This document shows, one piece after another, positions 14,560 to 27,805 of a stretch of 64,000 nt of DNA. Every line of letters starts with the position of its first letter. Position 1 is the stretch's first letter. The notes below the pieces were generated by a model, which saw only the letters and a list, made by a program, of their open reading frames with translations, ran no database searches and was not told the DNA's origin. A program made the translations under genes and the position numbers. The DNA comes from Xestospongia muta. Taxonomy: Eukaryota > Porifera > Demospongiae > Haplosclerida > Petrosiidae. The stretch lies in the NCBI GenBank assembly GCA_963693285.1, contig OY848918.1, positions 16,813,035 to 16,877,034 on the forward strand, given 5' to 3'.

Positions 14560-15090
14560 AATGACTGTATGAAAAAGCAGTTATGTAATTACAAATCAAA
14601 GATAGATGAGATCAGTTATATTACATATCACACAAAAAGTCCTGTCTGTCGCTAAAGTTCTATCACATTTAAATCCACTTTTGTGAATGGTAGTAATGAA
14701 TCATATAAACAATATGTGTATTACAACATGTAATATACATTGTTTGTTATACTATACATGTACTAATGGGGTATATACATATTTCTTTCAGTGACACAAT
14801 AATTTATGTTATAAAGTTATGTAAAATTTAATTTTCTCTTATTATTTCATTGTGTTACACTCCAGTTGTTATACATGGAGGCAATATACTGGTAACCATT
14901 AAGTTAATATTTTTATATATTCATTTAATGTTTAATTTGTTATCACATTGCATTTCCTTGAATGTATTTTATTAATTCTTGATGTAATCAAAACTACATT
15001 GATGATAGTAAATACAGTTACCTCCACAGGATTCAATAGTTTAGTTTCATAAATTGTTTTGGCTATATTGTTGCTTTGATTTTGTAGTGT
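14560..15090. other. gene-free AT-rich stretch
   Basis: I see no supported exon, RNA gene or recognisable repeat end here. Confidence 0.5.
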
Positions 15091-15099
15091 CTAGGTATC

Positions 15100-15903
15100 C
15101 ATCAGATACCACTTATTGATTTTATCTAGTAATTACTCATGTAGACTGCTTCCAGGATTTCCCAACACCAAAGTCTACGTCTACACCATTTTTATTGCAT
15201 TTACAAAGGTCTTGGCAATTTTGTCAATGAATTATTGCTTCAAAGTTTACATATTGATAACAGACTTAGTTTGCTTTAGGATTGTGGTAGGTTTTCAGAT
15301 ATATCATTTTTATATGCAAGTGATACAGTGACATTAGAAGGAACTAGTGAGAAATTTTCCTCTAAAAAGGCAATAAAACTCCTAGAAAAGCAGTGACATA
15401 CCTTTCAATATATTATTTATGATGATAGCAAGTGTCAGAATGTTTCTAGGTTATAATGAAGAACAAATTAGCTCTTTTAATTAAATATGTATATCATTGT
15501 CCTGGTATTAATGCTATGCTAACTGGAGTCATTAAGGACACACTATCTCAATTTATTCTACTAATATGAAAGCTAAGAGGATATTGCAAAATGATGGAAC
15601 TATCAGTAAAACAGTTTTTATGAGAATTTTTGCTGAAAATGTAGATAAGTATATATGTCATGACCTGCTTTAAAACCATTAGTCAATTCTGAAGACAGAT
15701 TGGATTGTAGATGTTTTATATTATCTATGGTGACACATTATTGGAAACATCCTGTTTCATCTACTATAGATCTGTTTACTAAAACACATGCTATTCTCAA
15801 TTACTCTACTAATATTATAATTAAAAAGCACATTAATTTGCCACTGTGTGAATGCATACATCTTCTTAAAATAGTTACAAGTGTCTGTCATTTTCTAAAA
15901 TGA
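15100..15903 (+). pseudogene. degenerate, unidentified plus-strand coding region
   Basis: Several coding-like segments in different plus-strand frames follow one another: SDISFLYASDTVTLEG near 15295, LTGVIKDTLSQF near 15520, NMKAKRILQNDGTISKTVF near 15567, and a 67-codon frame at 15700-15903. Stops and frame changes separate them. They read like one decayed protein, perhaps from a mobile element. I cannot name the family. Confidence 0.3.
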
Positions 15904-16569
15904 CAAACTTTTAAAATTTTATGAGAAAATATGTTACTTAAGGTTTTTCTAAAGACCACATGTGACTTGATTTAATCTTGAAGATCAGGGATTTTCTCAT
16001 ACTTTGATGGGATAACTATACAGTAACAATCACAGCTTCTCTCTTTTCTGAACTTGCAATTACACTATTCCAACAACAACAAAATTATAATACCAAAAAA
16101 TTAGCAACAATATAGTTATATGATGAGTTACTGCCAGTAGTTCATATGTAGGGATTGTCTGACCAGAGTCAATGGTGTCTTATTGTAAGACTCAACCACT
16201 TTGTAGATCTTTGATTCATGAACTGTGTTGTTTGGTTTGTCTCTCCTTTAGCTGATACAATAACACAAACTATTCAGTCATACCATAATTACAGTAGATG
16301 TTGTTGATGAATGTGCTGACATTGCACTACAAGAAGGTTAGTCAATCTATTACTATTGTTGTCAAGGTTACACTAGATGGGAGAGCAGTATAGATACAAT
16401 TGAAAAGGAGAAAATTGCTTACTTTTTTAACATTAGATGTGGGTATGATTCCTATAGATTGCTTCTAATACCAGTGCATTCTCTTTTCACCATTACAATT
16501 CTACTTGGAGTCAATGTCAACAAATGGATACAGAGGACTCTCTCTTTGTGATAGAGTAGTAGCACTCAC

Positions 16570-16830
16570 CCAATCCTTCTCCAAATGACCGTATCATGTT
16601 CCATAACTAACCAAAGTGTACTAATTGTATAATATGTGTCTGTTTTGACTTGTACATCATTAGGTACTGCTTCATCTAGATCTGTGGGATGCTGCTTAGT
16701 TTCTCTTACAAAGAGATACGTCTTCATTAATGCATCATCCACGTTCTCTTCAAGAGCCTCAACAATACCGCTGTCTAGTATTATAAATACCTCTGTGTGA
16801 TGTCGTGTTCTGAGGTGTCTACTTCACCTT
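16570..16830 (-). CDS. exon-like open frame, unidentified
   Basis: The minus strand is open for about 85 codons (includes LDSGIVEALEENVDDALMKT and TLWLVMEHDTVIWRR) and ends at a GTGAGT donor (16564-16569). The base composition is less AT-rich than its surroundings. A start and the neighbouring exons are not clear. Other weak minus-strand frames lie at 16850-17041 and 17252-17434. I do not recognise the product. Confidence 0.3.
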
Positions 16831-17449
16831 GAATTACTTTACTTGATTTTTAAATTGTCAGTAAATGGAAGTAAAATGAGAAATAGTAAGAAGTTAATGA
16901 GCTCCATAGAGTAATTGTAATCTTCAAAGAAGTAGTCATTGTTAAATATTTATCTATAGAAAGAATGTGGCAATGCTCATCAGGAATGTCACATTTACTT
17001 CTTTCCAAAAATTGAATTATTAAGTATAGATACTGACACATTTATATATATACATAAAATACCAAAGAATTGGATAAATTTAACAAGCTGTATGAGATCA
17101 TCTTTGATAATGGTATGCTGGATTGATGCTTACCAGCTCTGATTCTTTTCGCTGCTCGTAGGGTTTTCATATTTTTTAGCCATATGTTGGACCAACCTCA
17201 TTATAATGAAAATGAAACATATAATTTTATTTTTGCTATTTTAGGATATTGTCAATATCTTTGAGACAGCTGAGCTGACAAGTCTTTAGAGCTCACTCTA
17301 AGACAACCTGAACTGGTGTGATTGATTAAATGTTTGTCACTATAGTAACTTACACACTTACTGCTTCCTTTTTTGTGGCCATAAATTTTACAAACAGGTC
17401 TATTTCCAAAATCATGCAAAGCATTAAAGTCCATAAAACAATTAGTAAC

Positions 17450-18600
17450 AGTTTTCTTACAATCATACTCTTATTTCATTATTAAATGTTATGTTATTTG
17501 TCCTTCACTACTGTTTGGACTAACGTGCTATATTCGAAAAAAATGTTAATTACATTTCTCAAATGAATCAGCTTGCAATGAAATTAATTTCTTAACCAAA
17601 TAATCGAATATATGCTTCAAAGATGATATATTTGATAGAAGAGTACAATCAGAATAGAGTGTCTCATTGTAGTAAACTAGACATGTAAACTATTTCATCT
17701 GGTCCAAACAAGTTGCTTTATTATAAACTCTAATAAATGATGAAAGTTAAAATGTAGTATGATATGCTACTTAAAGATGTACAGTCAAAGCAGGAAGTTT
17801 CCTTGACCGACTTGTCTCACAATTTATACAGTACATGTAATATGAAGTGAATGTGTATACCATACTACAGTTTTACTATAAGTAATTGATAATTTTTTAT
17901 CTTATGATTCTGTCCACTTTTAGAATACGTGCCACAAACTCTGTCAGATAAAATAATTATTGTAAAATGCTAACATTATGGTTTTATTGAATCATTTACT
18001 AGCTTCAATTTTAAACTACTTTTAAAGAAAGTGAAATAGCTAAATAAAAAATAATGTGAAAATACACCAAAAACAAAGTATATAGAAAAATTAATGTTAT
18101 CACAAAAAGGTTTTTAGTAAAGAATATCTAATAATCATTAATAATGTTACTGATGCTAAGGAAAGTAGAAATATCAGTCATCTAAAGGAAAGACAGAAAC
18201 GTCTTAAAATACAGATTATAGACAAAGTATGCGTAAGTTGACTATCATTATTATTTTATATAGATTTTATATTGATGAGAATATTACTGCATATGTATAA
18301 TAATAGACATTAATTTTTATAGCGTGTTAGTTGAAAACAGTAGCTATTGTCTTCATCAAAATAATTTACAAAATAAATGAAATATGACTGAGCCATATTC
18401 AATTAACTAGCTGAAATGTTGTACCAAAGGCTAACCAATTAAAGGTGATTATGATATGACTATACAATTACTTCATATTACAGTTCAAGTCCTTTACACA
18501 CAAATACAACTTAGAGCTAATACATGTACTAGTTCCAAGTTGGACTACATGGAACATTCTATTCATTGGAGAGAGAATTTCACTAACAATTCTAAATAAT
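17450..18600. other. gene-free AT-rich stretch
   Basis: I see no supported exon or recognisable repeat here. Confidence 0.5.
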
Positions 18601-18707
18601 GTTTTTACCTCAGGTCAGAGTTATATTTCTTTAAGATGTAGAAGGTGTAGTCCCTTCACCTGTGGAGACAGAAAAAAGATAATAAAAAATATATACAAGT
18701 TTTGAAC

Positions 18708-18748
18708 ACTTCTTTATAACAATTAATAATTAATTGTTATAAAGAAGT
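18708..18748. repeat. perfect 41-bp palindrome (hairpin 1)
   Basis: Two 20-bp arms starting ACTTCTTTATAAC meet at a single central base. It lies in the putative intron of the death-domain tail, about 50 bp from the last exon. Confidence 0.9.
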
Positions 18749-18756
18749 ATTCAAGT

Positions 18757-18793
18757 ATAATGATTGTTGTTAATTATTAACAACAATCATTAT
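18757..18793. repeat. perfect 37-bp palindrome (hairpin 2)
   Basis: Two 18-bp arms starting ATAATGATTGTTG meet at one central base. It lies only 8 bp from hairpin 1 and has an unrelated sequence. Confidence 0.9.
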
Positions 18794-19689
18794 CCTTGTG
18801 GTGGGAACATGAGAAAGAATGAACATGTAACAGTGACCAATTTCATTGAATTCATGGTTTACATTAGCTACTGTCAAGTGAACTGCTTACTTATTTTAAG
18901 TTTTTGACGAATATCAATGGCAAGAGCTTTCTTCTGAAGAGCTCCTTTAAGAATATTATCCCATGAAGCAGGAGTTGGTTCATTATCTGTCATAGTTTCT
19001 CATTCTTATTGAGTCATGTAACTGAGGATCAACATCATTTTATTGAATTCTGGACTGTTCCTAGATCATATATGTTGTATTAGCTAATACTTTAGACATG
19101 TCAATAAAGACAATTGATAAGAAAGAGAAAAGTTAAATTTCAACAAAATAAGCAATAGTTAATAGTTATTACTATGTATATCAGTGTAAATGGGTAATTT
19201 ATAACTCTACATGGTTTTACTATTGCTTCTTATAAGACCTATCACTATATAATTTGTAAATAGTAAACCTGCTGTATTCTTAGTGAATAAATTATACAGA
19301 TATCCATATGTAGTTGTTGGGACCTTCCTTTGGTCTTGTTGTTGCACACACATTCAGTTTTATATGAGCACTGGTAATTGTTTATTGATAGTATTGCTTG
19401 TAAAATCTAGGCAATAAGCACACATGCACAGGACACAGTAACATGGTATTTGCACTATACATATCTATAGATCTTTCCTAAGAAAAGTTGCTAGTGATAG
19501 ATATTTGTTAGCGAAAAAAAATTATTATAAATATGAGCTACCCTAATTACAAAACAATGTATCTAAATTAGTTTAGTTTTTTATATACAAAAGTTTTTAC
19601 AAGTATGATATAACTGAAAGCAGTCAGTAGGACACAAAGCTAGTTTATTGAAGCATGTGTCACCTATGAAAACTATGAGGCGTCTTTAC

Positions 19690-20339
19690 CTTCTTCAGTA
19701 TAGTACATAACATACAATATCTCTGTTTTGCCATGTTTGTAGATAATATAGTGTCTCATCCAATCTCTGTAGTCTTGTTCTGACATTGGTAGAAAATGCA
19801 ACATTTGGAGTTGTCTTGTCAGGTCTTGAATAATTTCATGACTAAAATCTAAGTGAATCATTGAAGTATTTACAATAGATGTATCTAATAAACAGAAAAA
19901 TACGCTTTACCAATAATATACCAAACAAAACATTCGTTACTGTAGTAGATATATCATCTCCTTTATTTTCCTCTTCTAATTTATTCTCATCCCAAATTTC
20001 AACATTCAAACTTGTTGTAGAATTACTACAGTTAGATCTGCTGTCAGAATATTCTTCATTGACATTTATGTTATCTGACAGAATATAATTATTATCATGT
20101 TGAGATGATTCCTCAAGCTCTTCAACACTTGTAGGTGTGTCAAAACTTGTATCTAGATTTTTTGGTGAATTGATGTTCACTACATTTTCTCGTGATTGTT
20201 CATTACTTAAATCAATACCTAGTCTCTTACCAGGATATATAGCTCCAAATCTGTCGTATAAGTGTATATAAAAAGATGTAGGAGTAAGCTCCTCTGGACA
20301 AAAAATTCTACGTTTGTTAGATATTAGAACAAGACTACT
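19690..20339 (-). CDS. unidentified minus-strand exons, Ser/Asn/Asp-rich
   Basis: The frame 20339-19911 is open for 143 codons between an AG acceptor and a GTAAAG donor. It begins SSLVLISNKRRIFCPEEL and continues into an acidic, Ser/Asn-rich low-complexity stretch. A second exon-like frame (19841-19690, includes LTRQLQMLHFLPMSEQDY) follows, but the splice phase between them does not match with the obvious sites. These could be upstream exons of the death-domain tail at 18.6-19.0 kb, or a separate gene. I recognise no domain. Confidence 0.4.
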
Positions 20340-20454
20340 CTAATTAAAAAAAATATATTATTGATGAATGATGTTAATTATTTCGCTTAAATAGAATACA
20401 TTCTGGCATTGAACACTACAGCTGCTTACTACTGATTATGAATGACAGCAAGTC

Positions 20455-20598
20455 ATGGAGTTACCAAGATCTAGACAGAGACAAAAGGTCAATACTAGGA
20501 CGAGGAAACCTCCTGCGGCACGGTCATTGTTTTCTCAAAGCAGCAGGACAGTAGACCGCCTGCATCAACCTGTTGGATCTATTTCAACTACTAGATAG
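20455..20598 (+). CDS. short basic open frame of 47 codons
   Basis: ATG 20455 to TAG 20598 encodes an Arg-rich peptide (MELPRSRQRQKVNTRTRKPP...). The stretch is visibly richer in GC than its surroundings, which is why I list it. It could be a first exon of the plus-strand frame at 21085. No family is recognised. Confidence 0.25.
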   Translation: MELPRSRQRQKVNTRTRKPPAARSLFSQSSRTVDRLHQPVGSISTTR

Positions 20599-21084
20599 GC
20601 TTGTACAAATGTAGGAAAGTGTTACTATTACTGTTGTTATGTTATCATAGTTAAGTACGTTTTAATAATTGTGTCTTGGTAAATATTGACATTGATGTTA
20701 TTGTCATTATTGTCCCTCAGGTCAATTACAATGTATATCATGTGAGTTGGATAAAACAACATCAACAATAAATTAATATTAATTAATGTTCTATTGTTAT
20801 GTTTGTAGTCTAGCATTTTGATCTCAGTATACAAAATGCTGAATATACAATATTCTTAAGGGTGTGGTTTAGTAAGCTAGCATCTTAATGTCGATTTTGA
20901 ATATTAACTATTGTTCATATATGTTCACTTGTCTTTGCTATATTGTACAGATATTATTGGCAACCTGGTCATATTTAGCAACCTTTGTCCTGATTCACCT
21001 GACCAGTTAACTACTTCTTCCCATCAGTAGACCACTGACAACAACATTGTTGTAGATATTCTTCAAAGTTTTTAGTAGTCTAGC

Positions 21085-21279
21085 ATGGAAAAGCAGTTTA
21101 TAGAAGTTTGTAGCAAACTTGAAAATATTCATGATATAATGGACAACCTTGAACAGTGGCAAAAGTCACTGAAAGATGAAATGAAATCAAATACATCTGT
21201 TACAAGTTCAAGTTCTACGTCTACACCTGATGTTAAATCTAGGATTTGTGGTTGGTTAACAGCTACCTCACTACAGGTT
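21085..21279 (+). CDS. possible coiled-coil exon
   Basis: ATG 21085 opens MEKQFIEVCSKLENIHDI, then a Ser/Thr-rich stretch, and reaches a CAG-GTTAAG donor at about 21279. The heptad-like spacing of hydrophobic residues suggests a coiled coil. The surrounding 20,640-21,080 and 21,300-22,080 hold nothing I can support. Confidence 0.3.
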
Positions 21280-22089
21280 AAGTGTATATTATAAGTGCAG
21301 CCATGTGGATACAATTTGCATCTTAATTCTCTTTAATCTAGAATAAGATATGACATGTCCATTCTACGTTTAATGAAGAAAATAAGATCAATCCTTCAGA
21401 GGAGTAAGTAATGATTTCATTAGTCGCAACATTTTGTATATGTTCACAGAATTGTCAGCCAACACAATTGTAAGTTGTTGAGAAGATTATACATACAATT
21501 GGTAGTGGGAAATTCAATGATGAGATCATTAGAAGTAATTTTGTTTACCAATATGAAGTATTCTATTTTTTCCATTTTGTGAAGGAGGTTGTGCAACAAA
21601 ACAAAAAATAAGCTGGTTATTAATTATCCCTTTACGTGAGCTTTATGAACCCTTATAACAGGTTTCTTTTATATTGGAGGCAAAGTAATATGATATTGTA
21701 CTACTGAAATGTCCTTTTAATCCTTCCATTTGCGAATTAATTGTATGGGCATTTACGGTCAGTTCCAAATTTTTTTAAACCATTAGGCAATCAGCAAGTG
21801 TCTTTACATTTAAGCAACATGCGTGCATTTTTAAGGCAAAAAAATTTAATTTCTAGTACCTTTTTACGATGTTTGGTGACCTCTAAGAATATTTTAATAC
21901 TAAATCTACAATTATACTCAAGTCAGTCATTGATATCTGTTGAGGGTTTTGGTCACTGTAAATTTTTAAAACTAACTTGTAGTTAGAAGATTTAAGGTTA
22001 TATGATAACTTTTCATGTGCATTATATAACTGATTATATGATAAGTGATTATAATTAAATTGTATAGACAGATGATTAGAAGTTTATGC

Positions 22090-22512
22090 TTGATTAACTT
22101 TCTTTTTCTTTTGTAGTATCAATGTTTGCCACATAATGCTTGTGAAATAACACAAAGCAATTGTCTTCACTTCCTATGTGACAAAGAAATTTGTTACATT
22201 CTTTACAATACCACATTGTCTGCTGTCGTCTTGACATGTATTATTTGAAAAAGAAGCATTTCTGAGATTTCTTGCTACCTCTCATAGGGATATGATGATG
22301 GCAAAAACATACACTCGATGATGTTCTTGATGATTGTCCTCTTCGTTTTGAGACTTGTAGTCTCCAGTCAGATCTTTAACTAGTTTTACTCGAAATTCTT
22401 TAATGGTTTTGTATGGGGTATCTGTGAAATCATGGTTCAATACAAACATGATTGTAAGGGAAACATCAGAAATAAACCAGAAAAGGTATTTGTCCATGTA
22501 GGTGCTGAACAC
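22090..22512 (-). pseudogene. piggyBac transposase C-terminal remnant
   Basis: The minus-strand frame 22512-22282 resembles the C-terminal helical part of piggyBac transposase (DKYLFWFISDVSLTIMFVLN, then TIKEFRVKLVKDL). Downstream, in another frame, comes a cysteine-rich zinc-binding tail (MWYCKECNKFLCHIGSEDNC then FVLFHKHYV). The catalytic core is absent. It is unrelated in position to the element at 12-14 kb, which lacks exactly this tail. Confidence 0.6.
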
Positions 22513-22807
22513 ATAGATATCTTTATAACTATATTAATGGATTATCTTTTGTATGTAAAGTTTCCATGATTAGCAATTATATACTTGGATGTTATAAACT
22601 TACTCATTTTTAGCAAGAAAATAATAAGAAAAAGTACAAAAGTACAGCTAATGAAAAGTAGAAAAATTATAAAATGGTATCACAAGTACAATAATTAAAA
22701 ATGTAAGAGTAATGTTAAAACAACAGAAATAATGGATAACCTAAAATGTAAAATTAAAAAGTTTAGAAAAGATTTAAAAATTTAACTCAACAGTACTAGT
22801 CAATCAA

Positions 22808-23133
22808 CTATTTCACTCCATACTTTGACTGTACCTCTGTTTTAGCTAAAAACTGTCGGATTTTCATTGCTGTTGAGGGATGCTTAACAACAGGACCTTC
22901 AACTGCAGTCAAAACAACATTCCAAGTACAGGTTGATGGAAATGCGTCCATCCAGCTTCGTAGAACAGCGATAAGTTTGGCTGTGTTATCTTCATTGCTT
23001 CGACGCAAACCACCTAAAAACCGATTTTCCACTTCTAATGCAACACCAATCTTGTCCCAATCATATTCAATATCAGTCAATAGACTGAGCAAATCCAGAA
23101 ACTTTGGTTGTTTCTCAGCAATGTGAGTAATAT
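22808..23133 (-). CDS. death-domain last exon of the left-arm gene (intact frame)
   Basis: An acceptor CACTACAG opens DITHIAEKQPKFLDLLSLL and the frame runs 107 codons to a stop (KYGVK, stop). Death-domain hallmarks are WDKIGVAL, NTAKLIAVLRSWMD, STCTWNVVLTAVEG and the final helix AMKIRQFL. Death domains bind other death domains in apoptosis and innate-immune signalling. The exon is clean although the exon before it is broken, so it may be only recently orphaned. Phase 1 matches the preceding donor. Confidence 0.85.
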
Positions 23134-23276
23134 CTGTAGTGGAAACACACATTTAAAATACTGTACGTATTATAATATTACAATATTATAACTTTTGTTG
23201 TCTAAGTTTCATAATATTTTATACATATACAGTCAATAAGATATGTGTTAATGCTTTATTACTAATTATAACTAAC

Positions 23277-24759
23277 CCAGTGATGTTGCACTGCTGACAG
23301 AAGATCCATCCTGTATCCATGGTAATTGTCGTGATGGGTCAATATCTGCTGTTAAGCGAGCATCTCTGCAACAAGTAACGATTTCTTTATCTTCATCTGG
23401 ACGACAAAGATGATTAGGGACAAGTGGACATATTCAGCATAGGAAACGTTCCTGAGGTATGGAGAGAACCGGTTTATACTGGAATTTCGTTACGACATCT
23501 CCAGTGCATTCGAGAATGGCTTGTCTGAGAGCTGAACATTTTACACTGCGGCCAGTGTAATATATCTCCAACCAATAAATGGAGTCGACTAGTAAAACTT
23601 TTCTGTGCTAGTCCAATTTTCAAGCACTCACTCTTACTGACAACCATTGACTCAGTAGTTTTCTGAAGATCCTGTAACTCTAGTTGAAACAGGAACCATC
23701 GTGCTGGAATTTCTGCTTCGATGTAAGACTGGCATACAATTCTGCGAATAGTATCTGCAATCTTCTTTTCATGCTCATCTCTGGCAGTTGCATTAACAGG
23801 GAATATTATTTGCTTTTCAGTTTCGCAATAATTTACACGCACATCGCTAAACTGCTTTAATGTAGACCACAAACGAACATTCTTTTGCTCCAGAGACTCA
23901 CCCACGCATCCATTACTTTATCAAAAAATGTGCCAAGAACAAGAAGGGAAGGCTTAGGATGTGAAAACTTAACGTGAATTTTGCGCAAGTCAGGCTGATC
24001 TATGGATGCTAGCGAACGGAAGGAAGACTCAAGTAGTTGTAAGTTGGTTAATCTGTCTCTCCACTGGTATGCCAAGTTGTTGACCTTTGAAGCTAAAATA
24101 GAATTTAGGTTGGTCATCAAGCTTCTCATTTAGCTTTTGTGTAAGTATATTGACTGGATTATAACGTAGCAATGACGGAGCTATGTCCAGGAATGCTGCT
24201 TGTCCACCAGAGTCAATACAGTGTATCCAGTGGGTGTTATTAAGATCAGGTGACTCATCTACAATAGGTAAGACTTTCACTATCTCATTAGCAACTGCTG
24301 AAACAGGTTGAGGAAGTGACTTGAGAGAAGGAACTGAGGTGTCTTCATTAGATTGTGGTTTATCCATTGATGAAGAAGAATCTTGTGATCCATCATCATC
24401 AGATGATGACTCACTCTCATCATTATGAAGTATAATGGATTCAGATGAAGTAGACTGGAGCCCACTTTTTACTGTCTTAGCAAGCATGTCTTTGAAATAT
24501 GACCGATCTACTTTGCCCCAAAAGTGGGTGCTGGATGAAGTGGATCTAGATCCAGTAATAAGACTGGTGGTCTCTACCTTTCTTATCTCAGGAGCAGTAG
24601 TCACAGGAGTACTATCGTGATTCTCTGGAGGTGGTTTATCTAGCAAAAGGTTCATAACAGATGACTTCCCTGTTCCTGGAGCTCCTGACATTGCCAACAT
24701 TGAGTATTTTGCTGTAATTTTTCCTTCATCAAGAGCTTTGTCAAGCAACTTAGAATAAT
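23277..24759 (-). pseudogene. Roc-COR exon of the left-arm gene with four lesions
   Basis: The exon opens DYSKLLDKALDEGKI, then Walker A GAPGTGKSS, a Ser/Asp-rich insert and the G3 motif DSGGQAAFLDI. Compared with 52300-54378: (1) one extra base near 24045 brings TGA into frame at 24029-24031; (2) one missing base near 23915 restores the frame; (3) about 600 bp of COR are absent at a junction near 23605, where KIGLAQ joins directly to VLLVDSIYWLEIYY; (4) TGA at 23434-23436 falls inside the conserved CxxC. The donor at 23276 is intact. Confidence 0.85.
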
Positions 24760-24789
24760 CTGTAGGAAGATGAAAGAAAGAGAACAAAA

Positions 24790-25637
24790 CTTAATAATGA
24801 AAAATTTTTGCCTTTTATTGAAACAAAACAACTTAGTGTTGAAGTATACTACTTGTCATATGAAGCTATTACAATGATGAACTGATATGATAGTATTACC
24901 ACTAGACATCACAAAAATGTTTTGCATTGTATAATTGACAATAAATAAACAGATTCTACTAATGACTATTTGAGTACAAATCAGAATATATAACACATTG
25001 TCGAGCAATTAGCTGTTCATATACATACTATAGTTCCAAGTCTTCATATCTATCAGATATCATGTGACATCTAACTGTCACTGCTGTCTTACTCATAACC
25101 AAGCCACAGAGAGTACAATTCCAAAAAAATGCTTGAGGATAAGTTTTGACTTGTGGTAGCTTACATGCTAACATACTGATAATTATATTGAGATTGGCTA
25201 TAATTCTAATTCCAAATGACCATATAATAATATTACTTATATCAAGGGCTGAGGATGACATAAGATTACAATTTGTACACCTGTGGTTTGTAATGCTATA
25301 TAATAGTTTAAAATGTATTCTAATAAAAAACCATCATCATTACTATCTTGTATATAATCTACAAGTATGCTTTGTTTGTTATCAAGCTTTAGAGATCAAT
25401 GACATTGTTATATCAATACTATACATATGTTACTAATATATGTATCATAATGTAACATCAAAATATGACAATATTAAAAATATACTAAAGAAGATGACAT
25501 TACAAGTATGTACAAACATACTTATGATCTATTTAATTAGCTGGATTGATGAGGTAGTAGTATCATAAGATACTCATACTCATATACTAGTATTACTTAC
25601 ACTATAAGTACATGTCTATTGTGATGAACTATATTAC
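24790..25637. other. intron of the left-arm gene
   Basis: AT-rich sequence with no recognisable element. Confidence 0.6.
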
Positions 25638-26585
25638 CTTTTTTGGCTTCTTCAATCAAATGTAATATAGTAGCTCTGTTCTTGTCATAAAGTTTAACTT
25701 TGTCTGCAGCTGTTCTACCTTTATTGTTCTTAATGGTAGCATCAGCTCCATTTGATAAGAGTAATTTGATGCATTCCATTTCACCCTCAGAGCATGCGTC
25801 ATGTAATGGGGTGTCACCATACTATATAATGAAATAATATCACATATCATAAACATTGAAAAGTTAATTAAATATATTGATATATTATAAATATAATAAT
25901 GTCAGTGTTTACTAATAACTCATTTATTAATTTACACAATAATCATACATATATATGAAAACATAGGACATGTCCTTCCAGTCATATTATCATTATGTTA
26001 TGAACACAAAGTATCTACTCATTACATCAAGTATATTATAACTATGTATAATTACTGATATTAACTATGTTATCTCATAGAACATGATGTGTTGTTTACT
26101 AATGTTGGATATTTATACCTCATAACTGCTCAATGAGGAAACTTGTTTGGTAAATAGGGTATGCAGAGAAGACTATATCATTAAAGCCATTAGAATTATC
26201 AACTCAATGATATTATTATATCTGATATACAGTAAATAAACATAATTAGAGTAATTGTTGTCAGGTAAATTTCTTATTATCAATCTTAGGTTATCACTTA
26301 ACATATGCTTTTACTCTAACTAGCTTCATGTTCATAACTTACACATTACTACCATAATATAATGTGTTCAAATGAAAACATTACATGACAATTGATGATG
26401 ATGTGTACAAAAGTTATAATATCTATGACAACATTCTTTATACATAATTAAAATCCATTATCAATTATTACATAAATGGAGTGTCAAAAACAATAAAACT
26501 GATAATAAGAGCTATGTGACGAAAAATACAAAAAATGATACATAACACACAAACAAATTTTAAGAGAATGTTTGCATATTAATAG

Positions 26586-26700
26586 TTGCTTTGGGTCCAC
26601 CTTGAACAGGAAGTCATAAAGTCAGTTTATGAGAAGCTCAATGATTGACCTTATGTTACCAAATTCCATTGACTTCTTGTTCAAGATGGACACATAGCAA
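26586..26700. repeat. 115-bp inverted-repeat element (small MITE-like hairpin)
   Basis: A 31-bp arm (26586-26616, containing CCTTGAACAGGAAGTCA) pairs with 26670-26700 (TGACTTCTTGTTCAAGATGG) with a few mismatches, around a 53-bp loop. It lies in a left-arm intron between the last two ankyrin exons. No target-site duplication is obvious. Confidence 0.6.
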
Positions 26701-27224
26701 TCATTTCAATGCAACCTCTTGTTTGAAATTCGTTTGCATGTTAGGTACAATTTCATATTTATGGTCACATATTAATATGTCTCAGGTGTATCTTTCACAG
26801 TACAAAATACAATGCTTATTGAATACAAAATACAGTCATGTATAATAATGACAATATGCTTAATAATGAAGATACTTACATAGTTAATGGGGTCCAGTGA
26901 TGCACCAGACTTTATTAGCACATCAGCTACATCATTGCGGCCTTTGGCAGCAGCATAATGAAGGGGAGTATCATTGTCCTACATAAAGTAGATATCATTA
27001 TTTATGATCATTTCACTTCATAATATATAGCTACAACTAATGGTACAATATAAAGGGTAGGTAAAATAATTCAATGTTTATAAACTAATGTGTATAGAGA
27101 GGTTGATAATTTATGTGATGTCAGCAGTAGTATTCATGATAACTAGCTATGATATGTTTGGAAATTAAAATGTCATATTATGACACATACATATCTTTTA
27201 CCTAGAGATTTACAAAGTTGTAGA

Positions 27225-27805
27225 TTGTTGAATTTTGTTTGTTATTTGATTTATTCTTGTTGATAATAATAATAATAAAATTTATCAAAACAATGTTATG
27301 TTAGTGGAAGTTTGGTTTATAGAAAAATGTCGACATTCTATATAAGAAACAATTTTTACAACACATAATTGGTTGTACTTGATGATAGATCATACTGTGG
27401 ATAAATTCATATTTTCATGTTTTGTGATTAGAACAGTAATTAAATGAAAATTTCACAACTTTTATAGCTTTAATACTTATTAATCAAAAGGATGTACTCT
27501 ACAAACCATAACTGTATTCTTGAGGTAATCAAGGAGTAAGCTAGGACTAATGTGGTAAGACTTTTTGTGAACAAAACATGGAGAAATAATATATACTGTC
27601 ATGATAGCAATGTAAGTACATATCTTAATATCAGAGATCACATTCTATATAATACCCTATTTTGTTGGCTGGTTGTTATTGGCAACACTTAATTTCTCAG
27701 TCAGTTTTAAGTAGGTTCATTTATTATTCACAGTATGTATTGCTGATATATAGTATCAATAATTATTAAGGAAATTATATCATATAAAGACTTTATTGAT
27801 TAGGG
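27225..27805. repeat. direct repeat within the left-arm intron, copy 1
   Basis: About 580 bp match 30390-30985 in the same orientation. The right arm has only one equivalent (about 41,890-42,480, inverted). The left arm therefore carries about 2.8 kb (27,215-30,040) that the right arm lacks. Confidence 0.8.

Larger units (their letters stand above)
18631..18999 (-). pseudogene. 3' end of a death-domain gene (second half of the domain plus last exon)
   Basis: A minus-strand segment (18891-18999) encodes NEPTPASWDNILKGALQKK, closely matching NEPTPATWDNIIDVIDGPLQ in the death domain at 58.9 kb. It ends at a GTAAGC donor in phase 1. A short last exon (18631-18659) follows with a matching phase: CTCCACAG acceptor, then EGTTPSTS and stop. 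The 58.7-59.2 kb copy has the same exon layout. The first half of the domain is missing: an in-frame TGA lies just before it. It is a truncated relative of the COR/death genes in this window, on the opposite strand. Confidence 0.5.
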
